A DNA stretch of 44,542 bases, taken from Leyella stercorea (GTDB lineage: Bacteria; Bacteroidota; Bacteroidia; Bacteroidales; Bacteroidaceae). Location of the stretch: assembly GCF_019052365.1 (NCBI RefSeq), contig NZ_JAHQUY010000019.1, positions 1 to 44,542 of the forward strand. Reading direction: 5' to 3'. This document shows positions 34,318-42,760 of the stretch, piece after piece. The notes below the pieces were generated by a model. That model made no database searches, was not told the origin of the DNA, and saw nothing but the letters and a program-made list of their open reading frames with translations. Position 1 is the stretch's first letter; the number at the start of each line of letters is the position of its first letter. The translations under genes and the position numbers were made by a program.

Positions 34318-35352
34318 TTACCTTTTTACTTTTACACGGCATTCCACATTATATCCTGCATGCAGCTTCGCCAGGTCTTCGGGCTTGTTGCCGTCGAGCT
34401 TTATGCGCACCGTTACGCGCTGCTCCACCTTCACGAAGTTGCCCGTAGCGTTGTCGATCGGCACGAGCGAGAACGCGCTGCCCGTAGCCTTGCTGATGCG
34501 CTCGACACATCCCTTATATACGATGCCAGGCACAGCGTCGGCAGTAATCTCCACCTCAGAACCCTCGTATATGTCGGGCAGCTGACTCTCCTTGTAGTTG
34601 GCCTCAACCCACTTGCTGTTGCTGCTCACGATGTTCACCATAGTCTGACCCGGCTGCACGAGCATTCCTTCCTCAATATCCTTTGTGCCCACCACGCCGT
34701 CGCAGGTGGCGATGATGTAGCAGTAAGAAAGATTGAGGCGAGCCAGCTCGACGGCAGCCCGTGCCAGGCGTAGCGAGCAGATAGACGCCGAGAGATGGTG
34801 GCCCTGCTCGGTCTTCACGCTGGTCTGCGTAGCGCGCGAGTGAGCCACCTGCTCGTATCTTGCCTTTGCGCTGAGATATGCCGTGTGCACGTTGTCGTAC
34901 TGCTGCTGCGTAACGGCGTCGTTCTTCAGCAGAGCTTCGAAACGCTTGTCCTCGCGCTTGGCGTTCTCAAGATTCACGCGCGCCTCCTCTATGCCGGCGT
35001 TCGTCACGCGTATGCCGGCGTCGGTTGTGGCAATGGCTGATCCTGTGGCTTTCGAGCTTTCCTCCATACGAGCAAGGTCGGCCTCAGCCTGCGCCAGACG
35101 CAAGCGGAACTCGGCGTCTTCGATGACGACAAGCGTGTCGCCCTTCTTCACCTTCTGAAACTCCTCGAAACGCACCTCCTTGATGAATCCCTGCACACGC
35201 GTGTTCTGCGGCGTTATGTGCTGGCGTACGCGAGCGTTGTCGGTGAACTCGACGTTGCCGAAATGAGAGAAGTTGAGTATCACTACGATTGCTCCTACGG
35301 CAATCAGCACTATCACTACTGTGTTGTAAACGTATTTCTTTATATTTTCCAT
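34318..35352 (-). CDS. HlyD/EmrA-family membrane-fusion protein
   Basis: This 344-residue adaptor has one N-terminal membrane helix (about 9-27, T-V-V-I-V-L-I-A-V-G-A-I-V-V-I) and a long periplasmic part. The biotinyl-lipoyl halves are recognisable by V-Q-G-F-I-K-E-V-R-F-E-E-F-Q-K-V-K-K-G-D-T-L and by A-T-C-D-G-V-V-G-T-K-D. Between them lies a coiled hairpin (about 75-205) rich in A, E, R and L. It bridges the EmrB-like pump (downstream) and the TolC-like channel (upstream). Spacing to the channel gene is 18 bases, so they are co-transcribed. Family and role are clear. Confidence 0.9.
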   Translation of the reverse strand: MENIKKYVYNTVVIVLIAVGAIVVILNFSHFGNVEFTDNARVRQHITPQNTRVQGFIKEVRFEEFQKVKKGDTLVVIEDAEFRLRLAQAEADLARMEESSKATGSAIATTDAGIRVTNAGIEEARVNLENAKREDKRFEALLKNDAVTQQQYDNVHTAYLSAKARYEQVAHSRATQTSVKTEQGHHLSASICSLRLARAAVELARLNLSYCYIIATCDGVVGTKDIEEGMLVQPGQTMVNIVSSNSKWVEANYKESQLPDIYEGSEVEITADAVPGIVYKGCVERISKATGSAFSLVPIDNATGNFVKVEQRVTVRIKLDGNKPEDLAKLHAGYNVECRVKVKR

Positions 35353-35370
35353 TGTTTCTGTTCAAAATTC

Positions 35371-36681
35371 TTAAAGCTGTCCTGCGATGTATTTCATTTT
35401 ATAATAGGCGTAGGCGATGTTGATATACGCATCCGCCTCGTTGAGTTCGGCGTCGAGCTTCATGTTGCTTGCGTCGATCATATCGGTGATGAGCGCCAGC
35501 TGGTTAAGATAGCGGTTGTTCACCACCTCGTAGTTCTGCTGCGCCAGCAGCACGCTCTTCTGCTGCGTCTCAAGCTCTACGTAGCTCTGCAGATAACCCA
35601 CATAAGCCGCCTGAACGCTGTTGTTGAGCTGCTCTGCCGCCACCGCCTTACGCTCCTTGGCAGCCTGCGTCTCGAGGCGCGCCTTAGCCACGCTCTTGTT
35701 GCTCTTGAAGAGCGACGAGAGGTCGTAGCGCACGCCTATGCCCACGAACCACACGTTGAGGTTCTTGTCGATGGGAGGCAGCTCGAACGTTATCGGACCG
35801 TTGAAGTTGTTCTGCGCCACAATTGCTATTTTGGGAAGCATGCAGCTACGTGCTATCTTTTCCTGCTGCTTCGCCATAAGCTCGCCCACGCCCGCCATCT
35901 GCAGCTGCGGACTGGCTGCGGCGGCTACGTCCTGCCATCTGTCTTCGCCGTCCTTGCCGAAGACGGCTGTCGCAGCGTCGTCGGTGGGCACAATGGTCTG
36001 CGTGGTGGGCAGCGAGAGCGTGTTGCAAAGCTGGTGGTTGAGGATGCGGCGTGTGTTCTGTAGCTTGGTAAGACTGAGCTTCTGCGTCTCCAGCTGCAGC
36101 TCGTAGCGCGTGATGTCGTTCTTCAGCGCCACGCCATGTTGCTGCTTTTCGCGTATGTTGGCTATAAGGCGCTCGGTGAGCACGATGTTCTTGCTGAGCA
36201 CCTCCTCGCGATGCGCCACCTTCTCGAGGTCGAGATACTGCGCCAAGGCTATGAAACGCTGGTTCTGCTCGCTGAGCGCCAGCTGCAGCTGGGCCTGCTC
36301 TGCGCCCAGCTCGGCAAGTCGTACACCGGCGTCAATCGCTCCGCCGGCATAGATGGTCTGCTGCACGTCGAGCAAAAACTGGTTGCCGAAATGGGGCGTC
36401 TTGCAACCCACACCATTACCGAAGTCGCGGTCGGTGAGCAACGCATTGCCAATGTAGCTGAAGTTGAGTTGTGTGCTGATGTCGGGCAGGCGCTGGCTCT
36501 TTGCCGCCTTTACGCCCTCGCCGGCTGCCTCAACGGCTGTGCGGTCTGCCTTGATACTGCTGTTGCGTTGGTCTATCATGCGGAACATCTCGTCGATGCT
36601 CAGCCTTTGCTCGGTCTGTGCCTGAGCAGTCATAGCGAAAGCGATACTAATGAGCATCGCTGTATAAAATCTTTTTCTCAT
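35371..36681 (-). CDS. TolC-family outer-membrane efflux protein
   Basis: This 436-residue protein starts at the ATG at 36681 (M-R-K-R-F-Y-T), giving a signal peptide that ends A-Q-A-Q. A longer in-frame start at 36771 would put promoter sequence inside the coding region and is rejected. Two OEP repeats are seen, rich in Q, A and L heptads: L-S-I-D-E-M-F-R-M-I near the start and V-K-A-R-L-E-T-Q-A-A-K-E-R in the second. Conserved segments such as Y-D-L-S-S-L-F-K-S-N-K match trimeric outer-membrane channels. It is the first gene of the TolC-HlyD-MFS efflux operon and lies divergent from an AraC-type regulator. Confidence 0.88.
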   Translation of the reverse strand: MRKRFYTAMLISIAFAMTAQAQTEQRLSIDEMFRMIDQRNSSIKADRTAVEAAGEGVKAAKSQRLPDISTQLNFSYIGNALLTDRDFGNGVGCKTPHFGNQFLLDVQQTIYAGGAIDAGVRLAELGAEQAQLQLALSEQNQRFIALAQYLDLEKVAHREEVLSKNIVLTERLIANIREKQQHGVALKNDITRYELQLETQKLSLTKLQNTRRILNHQLCNTLSLPTTQTIVPTDDAATAVFGKDGEDRWQDVAAAASPQLQMAGVGELMAKQQEKIARSCMLPKIAIVAQNNFNGPITFELPPIDKNLNVWFVGIGVRYDLSSLFKSNKSVAKARLETQAAKERKAVAAEQLNNSVQAAYVGYLQSYVELETQQKSVLLAQQNYEVVNNRYLNQLALITDMIDASNMKLDAELNEADAYINIAYAYYKMKYIAGQL

Positions 36682-36701
36682 ACTTGTTTTGAAATCCGCT
36701 G

Positions 36702-36709
36702 CAAAGTTA
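36702..36709 (-). promoter_or_regulatory. Minus-7 box of the MFS efflux operon
   Basis: TAACTTTG on the minus strand, 20 bases before the ATG at 36681. The regulator promoter lies back to back within 50 bases. Confidence 0.5.
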
Positions 36710-36751
36710 CTCACTATTTCACAGGCTGAGGGTAATAAAATTACGCCAGAA

Positions 36752-36783
36752 TTTGACAATTTGAGAAACAATTGCTAATTTTG
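36752..36783 (+). promoter_or_regulatory. Promoter of the AraC-type regulator, close to the start codon
   Basis: TTTG (36752-36755), 20 bases, TAATTTTG (36776-36783). The ATG follows after four bases (36788), so transcripts would have little or no leader. Confidence 0.6.
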
Positions 36784-36787
36784 CCGT

Positions 36788-37594
36788 ATGGAACAGACAT
36801 CGCTCATAAGCATCAACCGCAGCTCGTTCAGCCCCGAAGCTCACGCCATAGACCACGGCGCGATAATCTACAGCCACACGGGCTCGGCATCCGTACGCAT
36901 CAACTTCGACAAATGGGAACTGAACGGCGAGAGTGTGCTCTGCTTCTTCCCCGGCGACATCATAAAATGGGAAACGATGAGCGACGACTTCGCAGCAGAC
37001 GCCATACTATACAGCAGCGACACGCTGCGCTCGGCGAGTCTGAACGTGGAGCACGCCGTCTACAACACGCTGAAGGCCGACCGCCGCTGCGGCTACCCGA
37101 CGCTGATAAGCGAGGTGATAAGCAGCATGTTCAGAATCTTCAGGTTCTACTTCACCGTGGAGCACTACACGCTCACCGACCGCATCGTGGCGCTGCAGCT
37201 GCAGGCGTTCTTCCTCGGGTTCTACGACTATCTGCTTGCCAATCCGCCCGCCGACCAGCGCGACAAGGGCACGCAGCGCACCGACGAGCTGTTCAATCGC
37301 TTCATGGAGCTGCTTGAGGAGGAGTTTCACGAGGGTCACGAGGTGAACTACTATGCCGAGCGCATGAACATCTCGCGCAAGTATCTGGGCATCATCGTGA
37401 GCGGCAAGACCGGATTTCCACCGAAGCACATCATCGACGAGTATATCGTGCTGCGACTGAAGCTCGCCATGCGCACCTCGAAGCGCAGTCTGAAACAGAT
37501 TGCCGCCGATTTCCACTTCTCCGACCAGAGTGCCCTCACGCGCTACTTCCGCACGCATGTCGGAATATCGCCGCAGCAGTATCGATTGAAATAG
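36788..37594 (+). CDS. AraC-family transcriptional regulator
   Basis: This 268-residue regulator has an N-terminal cupin-like sensor half (about 1-150, with P-E-A-H-A-I-D-H and an F-F-P-G-D-I-I-K-W segment). The C-terminal half (about 165-266) contains two helix-turn-helix motifs: Y-Y-A-E-R-M-N-I-S-R-K-Y-L for the first and L-K-Q-I-A-A-D-F-H-F-S-D-Q-S-A-L-T-R-Y-F-R for the second, followed by G-I-S-P-Q-Q-Y-R. It is divergent from the TolC-HlyD-MFS operon with a gap of about 106 bases holding both promoters. It probably controls that operon and perhaps the MATE gene after it. The signal is unknown. Its start has no room for a normal leader if the promoter call is right. Confidence 0.88.
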   Translation: MEQTSLISINRSSFSPEAHAIDHGAIIYSHTGSASVRINFDKWELNGESVLCFFPGDIIKWETMSDDFAADAILYSSDTLRSASLNVEHAVYNTLKADRRCGYPTLISEVISSMFRIFRFYFTVEHYTLTDRIVALQLQAFFLGFYDYLLANPPADQRDKGTQRTDELFNRFMELLEEEFHEGHEVNYYAERMNISRKYLGIIVSGKTGFPPKHIIDEYIVLRLKLAMRTSKRSLKQIAADFHFSDQSALTRYFRTHVGISPQQYRLK

Positions 37595-37800
37595 AGTTTT
37601 GAGTTTTGAGTTTTGAGTTTTGAATTGTCGGCTGCGCCGATGAGGAATTATTTAATTAGGAATTTGGAATTTGCACCCCATAATTCTTAACTCAAAATTC
37701 ATAAATTCAAAACTCAAAACTCAAAAACTCTCAATTCAAAATTCATAAATTCACAATGCGCGCAGCGCACAACTCAAAACTCAACATTCAAAATTCAACA
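37594..37800. repeat. 7-bp-period tracts forming a large inverted repeat
   Basis: GAGTTTT is repeated four times (37594-37621). The complementary words AACTCAAA and ATTCAAAA recur from about 37690 to 37800. The segments 37604-37626 and 37704-37726 pair almost perfectly. Small GC-rich hairpins (GGCTGCGCC near 37630, GCGCGCAGCGC near 37758) interrupt the tract. Confidence 0.75.
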
Positions 37801-37806
37801 CTCTTT

Positions 37807-39159
37807 ATGTCAGAAAACCTTACCAAAGACGCCATCGACCTCAGTACGCTGAGCATACCTCGCCTGTTCGGTCGCTATTTCCTGCCAACATTGTTCGGAA
37901 TGATCAGCATCTCCGCTATGTGCGCCATCGACGGCATCTTCGTCGGACACGCCGTGGGAGCTAACGGCATTGGCGCCATCAATATCTGCGTGCCCATAAT
38001 GATGCTGGCTACGGGTCTCGGACTGATGATGGGCGCCGGCTGCTCGGTGGTGGCATCGATACACATGGCTGAGAAGAAGCTGAAGGCGGCACGCATCAAC
38101 GTGATGCAGGCGTGGATATTCACCTCTATCGTCATCCTGGCGATGATCATTCCGGTGATGCTCTTCCCTTCAGCCACGGGCAGACTGCTCGGCTCGTCGG
38201 AGGCGCTGCTGCCTCTGGTGCGCGAGTATATGCTGGGCTTCATGCCGGGCGAGCTGTTCGGCGTGTGGTGCGCCCTGCTGCTGTTCGTGATACGATTGGA
38301 CGGCAATCCGCGTCTCGCCATGTGGTGCAACGTGATTGCGGCTGTAGCCAATATCGTGCTCGACTGGCTGATGATAGTACACCTCGGCTGGGGACTTGCT
38401 GGTGCTGCCGTAGCCTCAACGCTGAGCATGATGATTGGCGGACTGATTGCAGCGTGGTACATACTGTTCGCCGCGCGACAGCTGCGCCCGATACGCCTGA
38501 AGTGGAGCCGCCGATCGCTGCTCTACTCCATGCGCAACATCGGCTATCAATGCACCATCGGCATATCGGCTCTCATGGGCGAGGGCACAATGGCGGTGCT
38601 CACGCTCGTGGGCAACTACGTATTCATAACCTATATGGGCGACCCGGGCGTGGGCGCGTTCGGCATAGCGTGCTACTATACACCGTTCGTCTACATGATA
38701 GGCAACGCCGTAGCGCAGTCGGCGCAGCCCATCATCAGCTACAACTACGGCATCGGCAACGGTCACCGCGTGCGCTCCACGCTGAAGGTGGCGCTGCTCA
38801 CTGCCGTGCTGTGCGGCGGAGCCGTGAGCGCAGCCTTCGTGCTGTTCCCATACCAGCTCACGGAGCTATTCGTGAGCACCGGCGAGGCTGCCTTCCCGCT
38901 CGCCGTCAAGGGCCTCCCGCTGATGGCTGTCGCCTTCGTGTTCTTCATCGTCAACCTCATGTGCATCGGCTACTTTCAGAGCGTTGAGCGCGTGCGCCCG
39001 GCAATGATGTTCGCGCTGCTGCGCGGTGCTGTCTTCCTCGTGCCCAGCTTCATACTGCTGCCGAAGATGCTCGGCGACAGCGGCATCTGGCTTGCGCTCG
39101 CCCTCTCCGAACTGCTCACCACGGCGTGCATCGTGGCGTATGCGGCGCTGCGGAGATAG
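37807..39159 (+). CDS. MATE-family multidrug/cation antiporter
   Basis: This 450-residue membrane protein has twelve hydrophobic helices in two bundles. The first bundle includes F-G-M-I-S-I-S-A-M-C-A-I-D-G-I-F-V-G-H-A-V-G, a typical MATE entry segment. N-I-C-V-P-I-M-M-L-A-T-G-L-G-L-M-M-G-A-G follows. The second starts near Y-S-M-R-N-I-G-Y-Q-C-T-I-G-I. MATE proteins export cationic drugs with Na+ or H+. I chose the ATG at 37807 (M-S-E-N-L-T-K). The frame can be extended to 37756, but those 17 codons are made of the 7-bp-period tract. It follows the AraC-type regulator gene in the same direction, across the tract. Confidence 0.88.
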   Translation: MSENLTKDAIDLSTLSIPRLFGRYFLPTLFGMISISAMCAIDGIFVGHAVGANGIGAINICVPIMMLATGLGLMMGAGCSVVASIHMAEKKLKAARINVMQAWIFTSIVILAMIIPVMLFPSATGRLLGSSEALLPLVREYMLGFMPGELFGVWCALLLFVIRLDGNPRLAMWCNVIAAVANIVLDWLMIVHLGWGLAGAAVASTLSMMIGGLIAAWYILFAARQLRPIRLKWSRRSLLYSMRNIGYQCTIGISALMGEGTMAVLTLVGNYVFITYMGDPGVGAFGIACYYTPFVYMIGNAVAQSAQPIISYNYGIGNGHRVRSTLKVALLTAVLCGGAVSAAFVLFPYQLTELFVSTGEAAFPLAVKGLPLMAVAFVFFIVNLMCIGYFQSVERVRPAMMFALLRGAVFLVPSFILLPKMLGDSGIWLALALSELLTTACIVAYAALRR

Positions 39160-39230
39160 TCCGCATTTCCACGCAACACACAGATATCGCCGCTTCGCAC
39201 CGCATTTTTGCCGTTTCGCATAAGGAGGTG

Positions 39231-39261
39231 TTGTGTATAAAAACAAACGATTGTACTTTTG
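39231..39261 (+). promoter_or_regulatory. Promoter of the PepSY-like lipoprotein gene
   Basis: TTG (39231-39233), 20 bases, TACTTTTG (39254-39261), then a leader of about 60 bases to the ATG at 39324. Confidence 0.6.
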
Positions 39262-39323
39262 CAGCTTAATAATAAGTTCTCAGGCAACTTTCCTTTGAAC
39301 GAACCCATAAATTGAAGCATAAA

Positions 39324-40217
39324 ATGAAAAAGTTTGGATTTAGACATTTGATGTACGGATGGCTTGCTGTCGTAGTCTTTGCGCTGACTTCATGCGACTC
39401 TGAAAATGTGACACCGATCAATGACAAAACTCTGCCGGAGGCCATTGCCAAAGATTTCCACGAACGCTGCGATGACTACACTATCAAACGCGTTTACACA
39501 GGTCCAGAGCCTTACTTCGACAGTGGAGCAATGGAAACGTATGTCATCTCTGAGGACAACGCAGGGAATGAGTGCGTGGTTGTATACGTTGACAATGTGT
39601 GGAACCGCACCGTGCGGATGCTCTCTGACATTGACCAGTTGCCCAGCTCGGTGCGATACCAGCTGCTCACGATAAACCAGGAGGCCAGAAACGATGAATT
39701 CTGGGAGATCAAGGAAGTGACACAGGCCAGCATAAACGGGACATACTATATTCTCTGCTATCTGCAGGACACCCCCAAGCTCAAGAATCTCGTCCATACA
39801 CTTGTCATCGACAGCAAAGGAACGGTGGCCAAGGCATGCACATACAGACTGAACAACGCTGAATATGTAGGTACGATTCCTGGCGATATGGAATGGATTA
39901 CAGCGCACTACAAAGGCTCCGAAGTGCTTGGTTTTGTCAACGACAACGGTGATGACAACTATCTCATCATGCACGACGGCGTGTTGAAGTCCGTATACTT
40001 CAAAACGTCCCACAAGGGTACGACATGGAAAGAAACCTGTTACCCCTTGCCGAAAGGTACAACGGTACCAAGCAACGTATTGGAATCCTTACACGCTGAC
40101 TACCCTGATTTCACCTATACTGAGATCTCTATTGTTGAAAACCCTAACGGAATAGTCTACCTCTTTACCGATGGAAACAGACCCGACCGTTTAGGGCATT
40201 ATGTTGAAGCAAACTAA
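39324..40217 (+). CDS. Lipoprotein with PepSY-like repeats
   Basis: This 297-residue protein starts at the ATG at 39324 (M-K-K-F-G-F); a TTG at 39312 would add only four residues. The signal ends in a lipobox L-T-S-C near residue 24. The mature part has repeated units of the form 'helix, then Y-P/Y-T strand, then strands'. Examples are L-P-E-A-I-A-K-D-F-H-E-R near the N-terminus and V-P-S-N-V-L-E-S-L-H-A-D-Y-P-D-F-T-Y near the C-terminus. The latter pattern, with Y-L-F-T-D-G and G-H-Y-V, resembles the PepSY-like (DUF2874) domains of Bacteroidota lipoproteins. It probably sits in the periplasm or on the surface; its function is unknown. A small barrel protein follows after about 20 bases. Confidence 0.7.
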   Translation: MKKFGFRHLMYGWLAVVVFALTSCDSENVTPINDKTLPEAIAKDFHERCDDYTIKRVYTGPEPYFDSGAMETYVISEDNAGNECVVVYVDNVWNRTVRMLSDIDQLPSSVRYQLLTINQEARNDEFWEIKEVTQASINGTYYILCYLQDTPKLKNLVHTLVIDSKGTVAKACTYRLNNAEYVGTIPGDMEWITAHYKGSEVLGFVNDNGDDNYLIMHDGVLKSVYFKTSHKGTTWKETCYPLPKGTTVPSNVLESLHADYPDFTYTEISIVENPNGIVYLFTDGNRPDRLGHYVEAN

Positions 40218-40237
40218 TATCCACCGACAATAAACAT

Positions 40238-40831
40238 ATGATAAAATATATAATGAGAAAGATTGTATTATCACTATTTGCATTATGCTGTTTTTCGGCA
40301 GTAATGGCACAGCAGAAGACACGCAATCTGTCTGTAGAATTACTTGGTGCCCAAAATATTGTGGGCATCAACTATGACAGCCGTTTCAAGGGCAACTCGG
40401 GCTTAGGCTACCGTGTGGGCATTGGCTATGGCTATGGCAACACTTCAGGTTTGTTCGACCAGAAAATCAATGGCGTTGGTGTTCCGTTGGAGCTAAACTA
40501 TCTGCTCGGAAAGAAGAACAGCAAACTGGAGCTGGGCTTCGGTGCGAGTCTTGGTGTATATCAAGTAAAGGAAACAATAGGATACGTCGAAGATACATGG
40601 TGGTATCCAGGTGGGGAGAATACAGACGAAACTTCTCCTAAAACTTATTTTTACACTTCATCAAGAACTCAATTCGGTTATTTCTTCTTCGGCGACATAG
40701 GCTACCGCTATCAGCGCCCCAACGGATTCATGTTCCGTGTAGGCGTTTCGCCGTCGTTCAACTTTGGCGACAAGTACGGACTCAGCAAGACTGCTTTCTA
40801 CCCGTACATAGGCTTCGGTTGGTCATTCTAA
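40238..40831 (+). CDS. Small outer-membrane beta-barrel protein
   Basis: This protein of 197 residues (192 if the ATG at 40253 is used, which gives a tidier signal peptide) has a signal ending A-V-M-A-Q. It then has about eight amphipathic strands with many aromatic and glycine residues (L-G-Y-R-V-G-I-G-Y-G-Y-G-N, L-E-L-G-F-G-A-S-L-G). It ends in P-Y-I-G-F-G-W-S-F, a C-terminal phenylalanine as expected for barrel assembly. It looks like an 8-stranded OmpX/OmpA-like porin-domain protein of unknown function. Co-transcription with the PepSY-like lipoprotein is likely from spacing. A strong bidirectional terminator follows. Confidence 0.8.
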   Translation: MIKYIMRKIVLSLFALCCFSAVMAQQKTRNLSVELLGAQNIVGINYDSRFKGNSGLGYRVGIGYGYGNTSGLFDQKINGVGVPLELNYLLGKKNSKLELGFGASLGVYQVKETIGYVEDTWWYPGGENTDETSPKTYFYTSSRTQFGYFFFGDIGYRYQRPNGFMFRVGVSPSFNFGDKYGLSKTAFYPYIGFGWSF

Positions 40832-40843
40832 ACGAGATTAATA

Positions 40844-40895
40844 AAAAAGCGTGTATTCACGATGCGGAAATATGCATCATGAATACACGCTTTTT
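40844..40895. terminator. Bidirectional terminator between convergent genes
   Basis: AAAAAGCGTGTATTCA (40844-40859) pairs with TGAATACACGCTTTTT (40880-40895), and an inner GATGC/GCATC continues the stem. An A-run on one side and a T-run on the other make it work for both strands. Confidence 0.85.
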
Positions 40896-40897
40896 CA

Positions 40898-41653
40898 TTA
40901 TTTCTCCAACCATTTTTTAAACAATGTCGCTTTCTCCTTGCTTATTACGATATTGTCATCCTCGCAGCCTTTAAGCTTCACCATCAGTTTAGAACCGAAG
41001 TAAAAGCTGATTTTCCTGATGCCCTTAATGTTGGCGATATACTGTCGATTGAGACGGAAGAAACGAGCAGGGTCTAAAGCCTGCTCCAGGTCGTTCATGC
41101 TCATGGGCAGCGGATAGGATGTGCCGTCGACAGTAAACGCCGTGATTCGGTTGTCGCGCATATTGATGTAGCTTATGTCGTCGACACAGAGCATGCAAAG
41201 CTCGTCGCCTTTCGTGATTAGGAAACGCTCGCGGTATTGGCGTGTGTCGTTAAGCACGTCGTGCAGAGGACTCACTACGGCAGACTGTTGTGCATTGCGA
41301 TTAAGCCGCAGTTTGCCGATTGCGGCACGCAGCTCGTCAGCGTCAATCGGCTTCATCAGATAGTCGAGTCCGTTGTTCTTTATCGCCTCCATTGCGTATT
41401 CGTCATAAGCCGTGGTGAAGACCACGAACGACTGTGGCATCACCTTGCGGAACGCTTCAAACACGTCACCGTCGGCAAGTCGGATGTCGGAAAAGATAAG
41501 GTCATAGTCGTTGTTGGCGGCAAGCTCCTCTGCGACCTCCGCCACACTTTTCAGCGGTCCATGCACGTCTATCGTGTCGTCAATATCCATAATGAGCCTT
41601 TTCAGACGTCTTGCGCTGAAATGGTCGTCTTCTATAATCAAAACCTTTTGCAT
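40898..41653 (-). CDS. LytTR-type response regulator
   Basis: This 251-residue regulator has a receiver domain (1-120) with acidic pocket residues E8-D9-D10, phosphoacceptor D56 in I-F-S-D-I-R-L, and K101 in L-M-K-P-I. The C-terminal LytTR DNA-binding domain (about 145-250) has F-F-R-L-N-R-Q-Y-I-A-N-I and I-V-I-S-K-E-K-A-T-L-F-K-K-W-L. It is the cognate regulator of the kinase gene that ends 7 bases upstream. Its targets cannot be read directly; the neighbouring barrel/lipoprotein genes are candidates because of proximity only. Confidence 0.9.
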   Translation of the reverse strand: MQKVLIIEDDHFSARRLKRLIMDIDDTIDVHGPLKSVAEVAEELAANNDYDLIFSDIRLADGDVFEAFRKVMPQSFVVFTTAYDEYAMEAIKNNGLDYLMKPIDADELRAAIGKLRLNRNAQQSAVVSPLHDVLNDTRQYRERFLITKGDELCMLCVDDISYINMRDNRITAFTVDGTSYPLPMSMNDLEQALDPARFFRLNRQYIANIKGIRKISFYFGSKLMVKLKGCEDDNIVISKEKATLFKKWLEK

Positions 41654-41660
41654 CGTTCTT

Positions 41661-42686
41661 CTATTGTTTTCGTTTTATGATTGGCAGTCGCACCTCAAAG
41701 GCATCCTGGCTGGCCACGAACTCAGGCTCTGCCTCGCCCTCCAGGCGGTAGCGTTGCTTCAAGTTGCTGATGCCTATGCCGTAAGACTCTACACTTTGGT
41801 CGTTGTTGTGGTTGGCGTATATGCGATTGTTCTTTATGACGAGCATGTCGCCCTGGCGACCAAGAGACACATGAAGCTCGATGCCGCTCTGCGGGCAGTT
41901 ATGCTTCACGGCATTCTCGATGATAAGCTGCAGACTCAGCGAGAGGATGCATTCGTCGCGATCGCCGTGCAAATCGTCGGCGTGCAAGACGATGGCGTTG
42001 TCGTAGCGCATGTTGAGCAGGCCGATGTACGACTTGATGAAGTCGGTGCCGTCGGCAAGGGTTATATACTCCTTGTCGATATGCTGAAGTATGTAGCGGT
42101 AGATATGTGAGAGTTTCACGACATAGTCCTCAGCCATCTTCGGGTCCTCCCCTATCATTCCGGCAAGCGAGCTAAGACTGTTGAACACGAAATGTGGGTC
42201 TAATTGCATCATTAAGTATCGCTTCTGTAAGGCGAGGTTCTCCTTGCCTTTCAGAACAATCATGTTGGAGAAGTGCATCGAAAGGTGGATGAGTGCTACA
42301 AGACTCGCTATCAGTCCGAATAGAAAAGACGTTCCCCATATATCCTGCATCATAAGCTTAGGTGCTACAAGGCTCAGCAGCAGTTCGCAGCCACCAGCAA
42401 TAAGCAGATTGAAGCCCAACACCACCAGTCCGTTCTGCACGAACACACGGTGGGTCTGCCCTTCGCGCCAAAAGCGCCGCTGTCTGAACAGCCATCGGTT
42501 GAGATACAAACTCGAAAGCGAGAACAAACCGCAGAGTGCAAAGTCGACAAGCAACTCAGGATACAGTCCGTTTACCGACTGTAGGAAGTCGGGCAGGTCT
42601 ACCAATATCCAGATGATATCGTACAGGAAGAAGAAGATAAGCGAGTAGACAAGCCACTCAAGAAGAGAGTTCTTGAATCTATGCAT
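41661..42686 (-). CDS. Membrane sensor histidine kinase, LytS/YehU (His_kinase) type
   Basis: This 341-residue protein starts at the ATG at 42686 (M-H-R-F-K-N). An upstream extension of the same frame would run into the next gene and makes no sense as protein. Four to five hydrophobic helices (about 10-125) form the sensor. The phosphorylated histidine is H165 in L-D-P-H-F-V-F-N-S-L, the signature of the His_kinase family that pairs with LytTR regulators. The ATPase domain shows the N box L-I-I-E-N-A-V-K-H-N and a G box with G-I-G-I-S-N-L. It lies 7 bases upstream of the LytTR regulator, so they form one operon. The signal is unknown; there is no extracellular ligand domain. Confidence 0.9.
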   Translation of the reverse strand: MHRFKNSLLEWLVYSLIFFFLYDIIWILVDLPDFLQSVNGLYPELLVDFALCGLFSLSSLYLNRWLFRQRRFWREGQTHRVFVQNGLVVLGFNLLIAGGCELLLSLVAPKLMMQDIWGTSFLFGLIASLVALIHLSMHFSNMIVLKGKENLALQKRYLMMQLDPHFVFNSLSSLAGMIGEDPKMAEDYVVKLSHIYRYILQHIDKEYITLADGTDFIKSYIGLLNMRYDNAIVLHADDLHGDRDECILSLSLQLIIENAVKHNCPQSGIELHVSLGRQGDMLVIKNNRIYANHNNDQSVESYGIGISNLKQRYRLEGEAEPEFVASQDAFEVRLPIIKRKQ

Positions 42687-42718
42687 AACGAGAAGACTCT
42701 GAATTATAGTGTTTTTAT

Positions 42719-42732
42719 TGATACCGGTATCA
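42719..42732. promoter_or_regulatory. 14-bp perfect palindrome before the kinase operon
   Basis: TGATACCGGTATCA is its own reverse complement and lies 33 bases before the kinase ATG and 29 bases after the arginase-like stop codon. It may be an operator or regulator-binding site. It is seen only once here. Confidence 0.4.
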
Positions 42733-42760
42733 CTTTCCGCCCCCCAAACGCAGCATTTTT

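Noticed and set aside
36682..36771. Longer start for the TolC-like protein
   Set aside because: It would include the promoter region and hide the signal peptide, which begins at the ATG at 36681.
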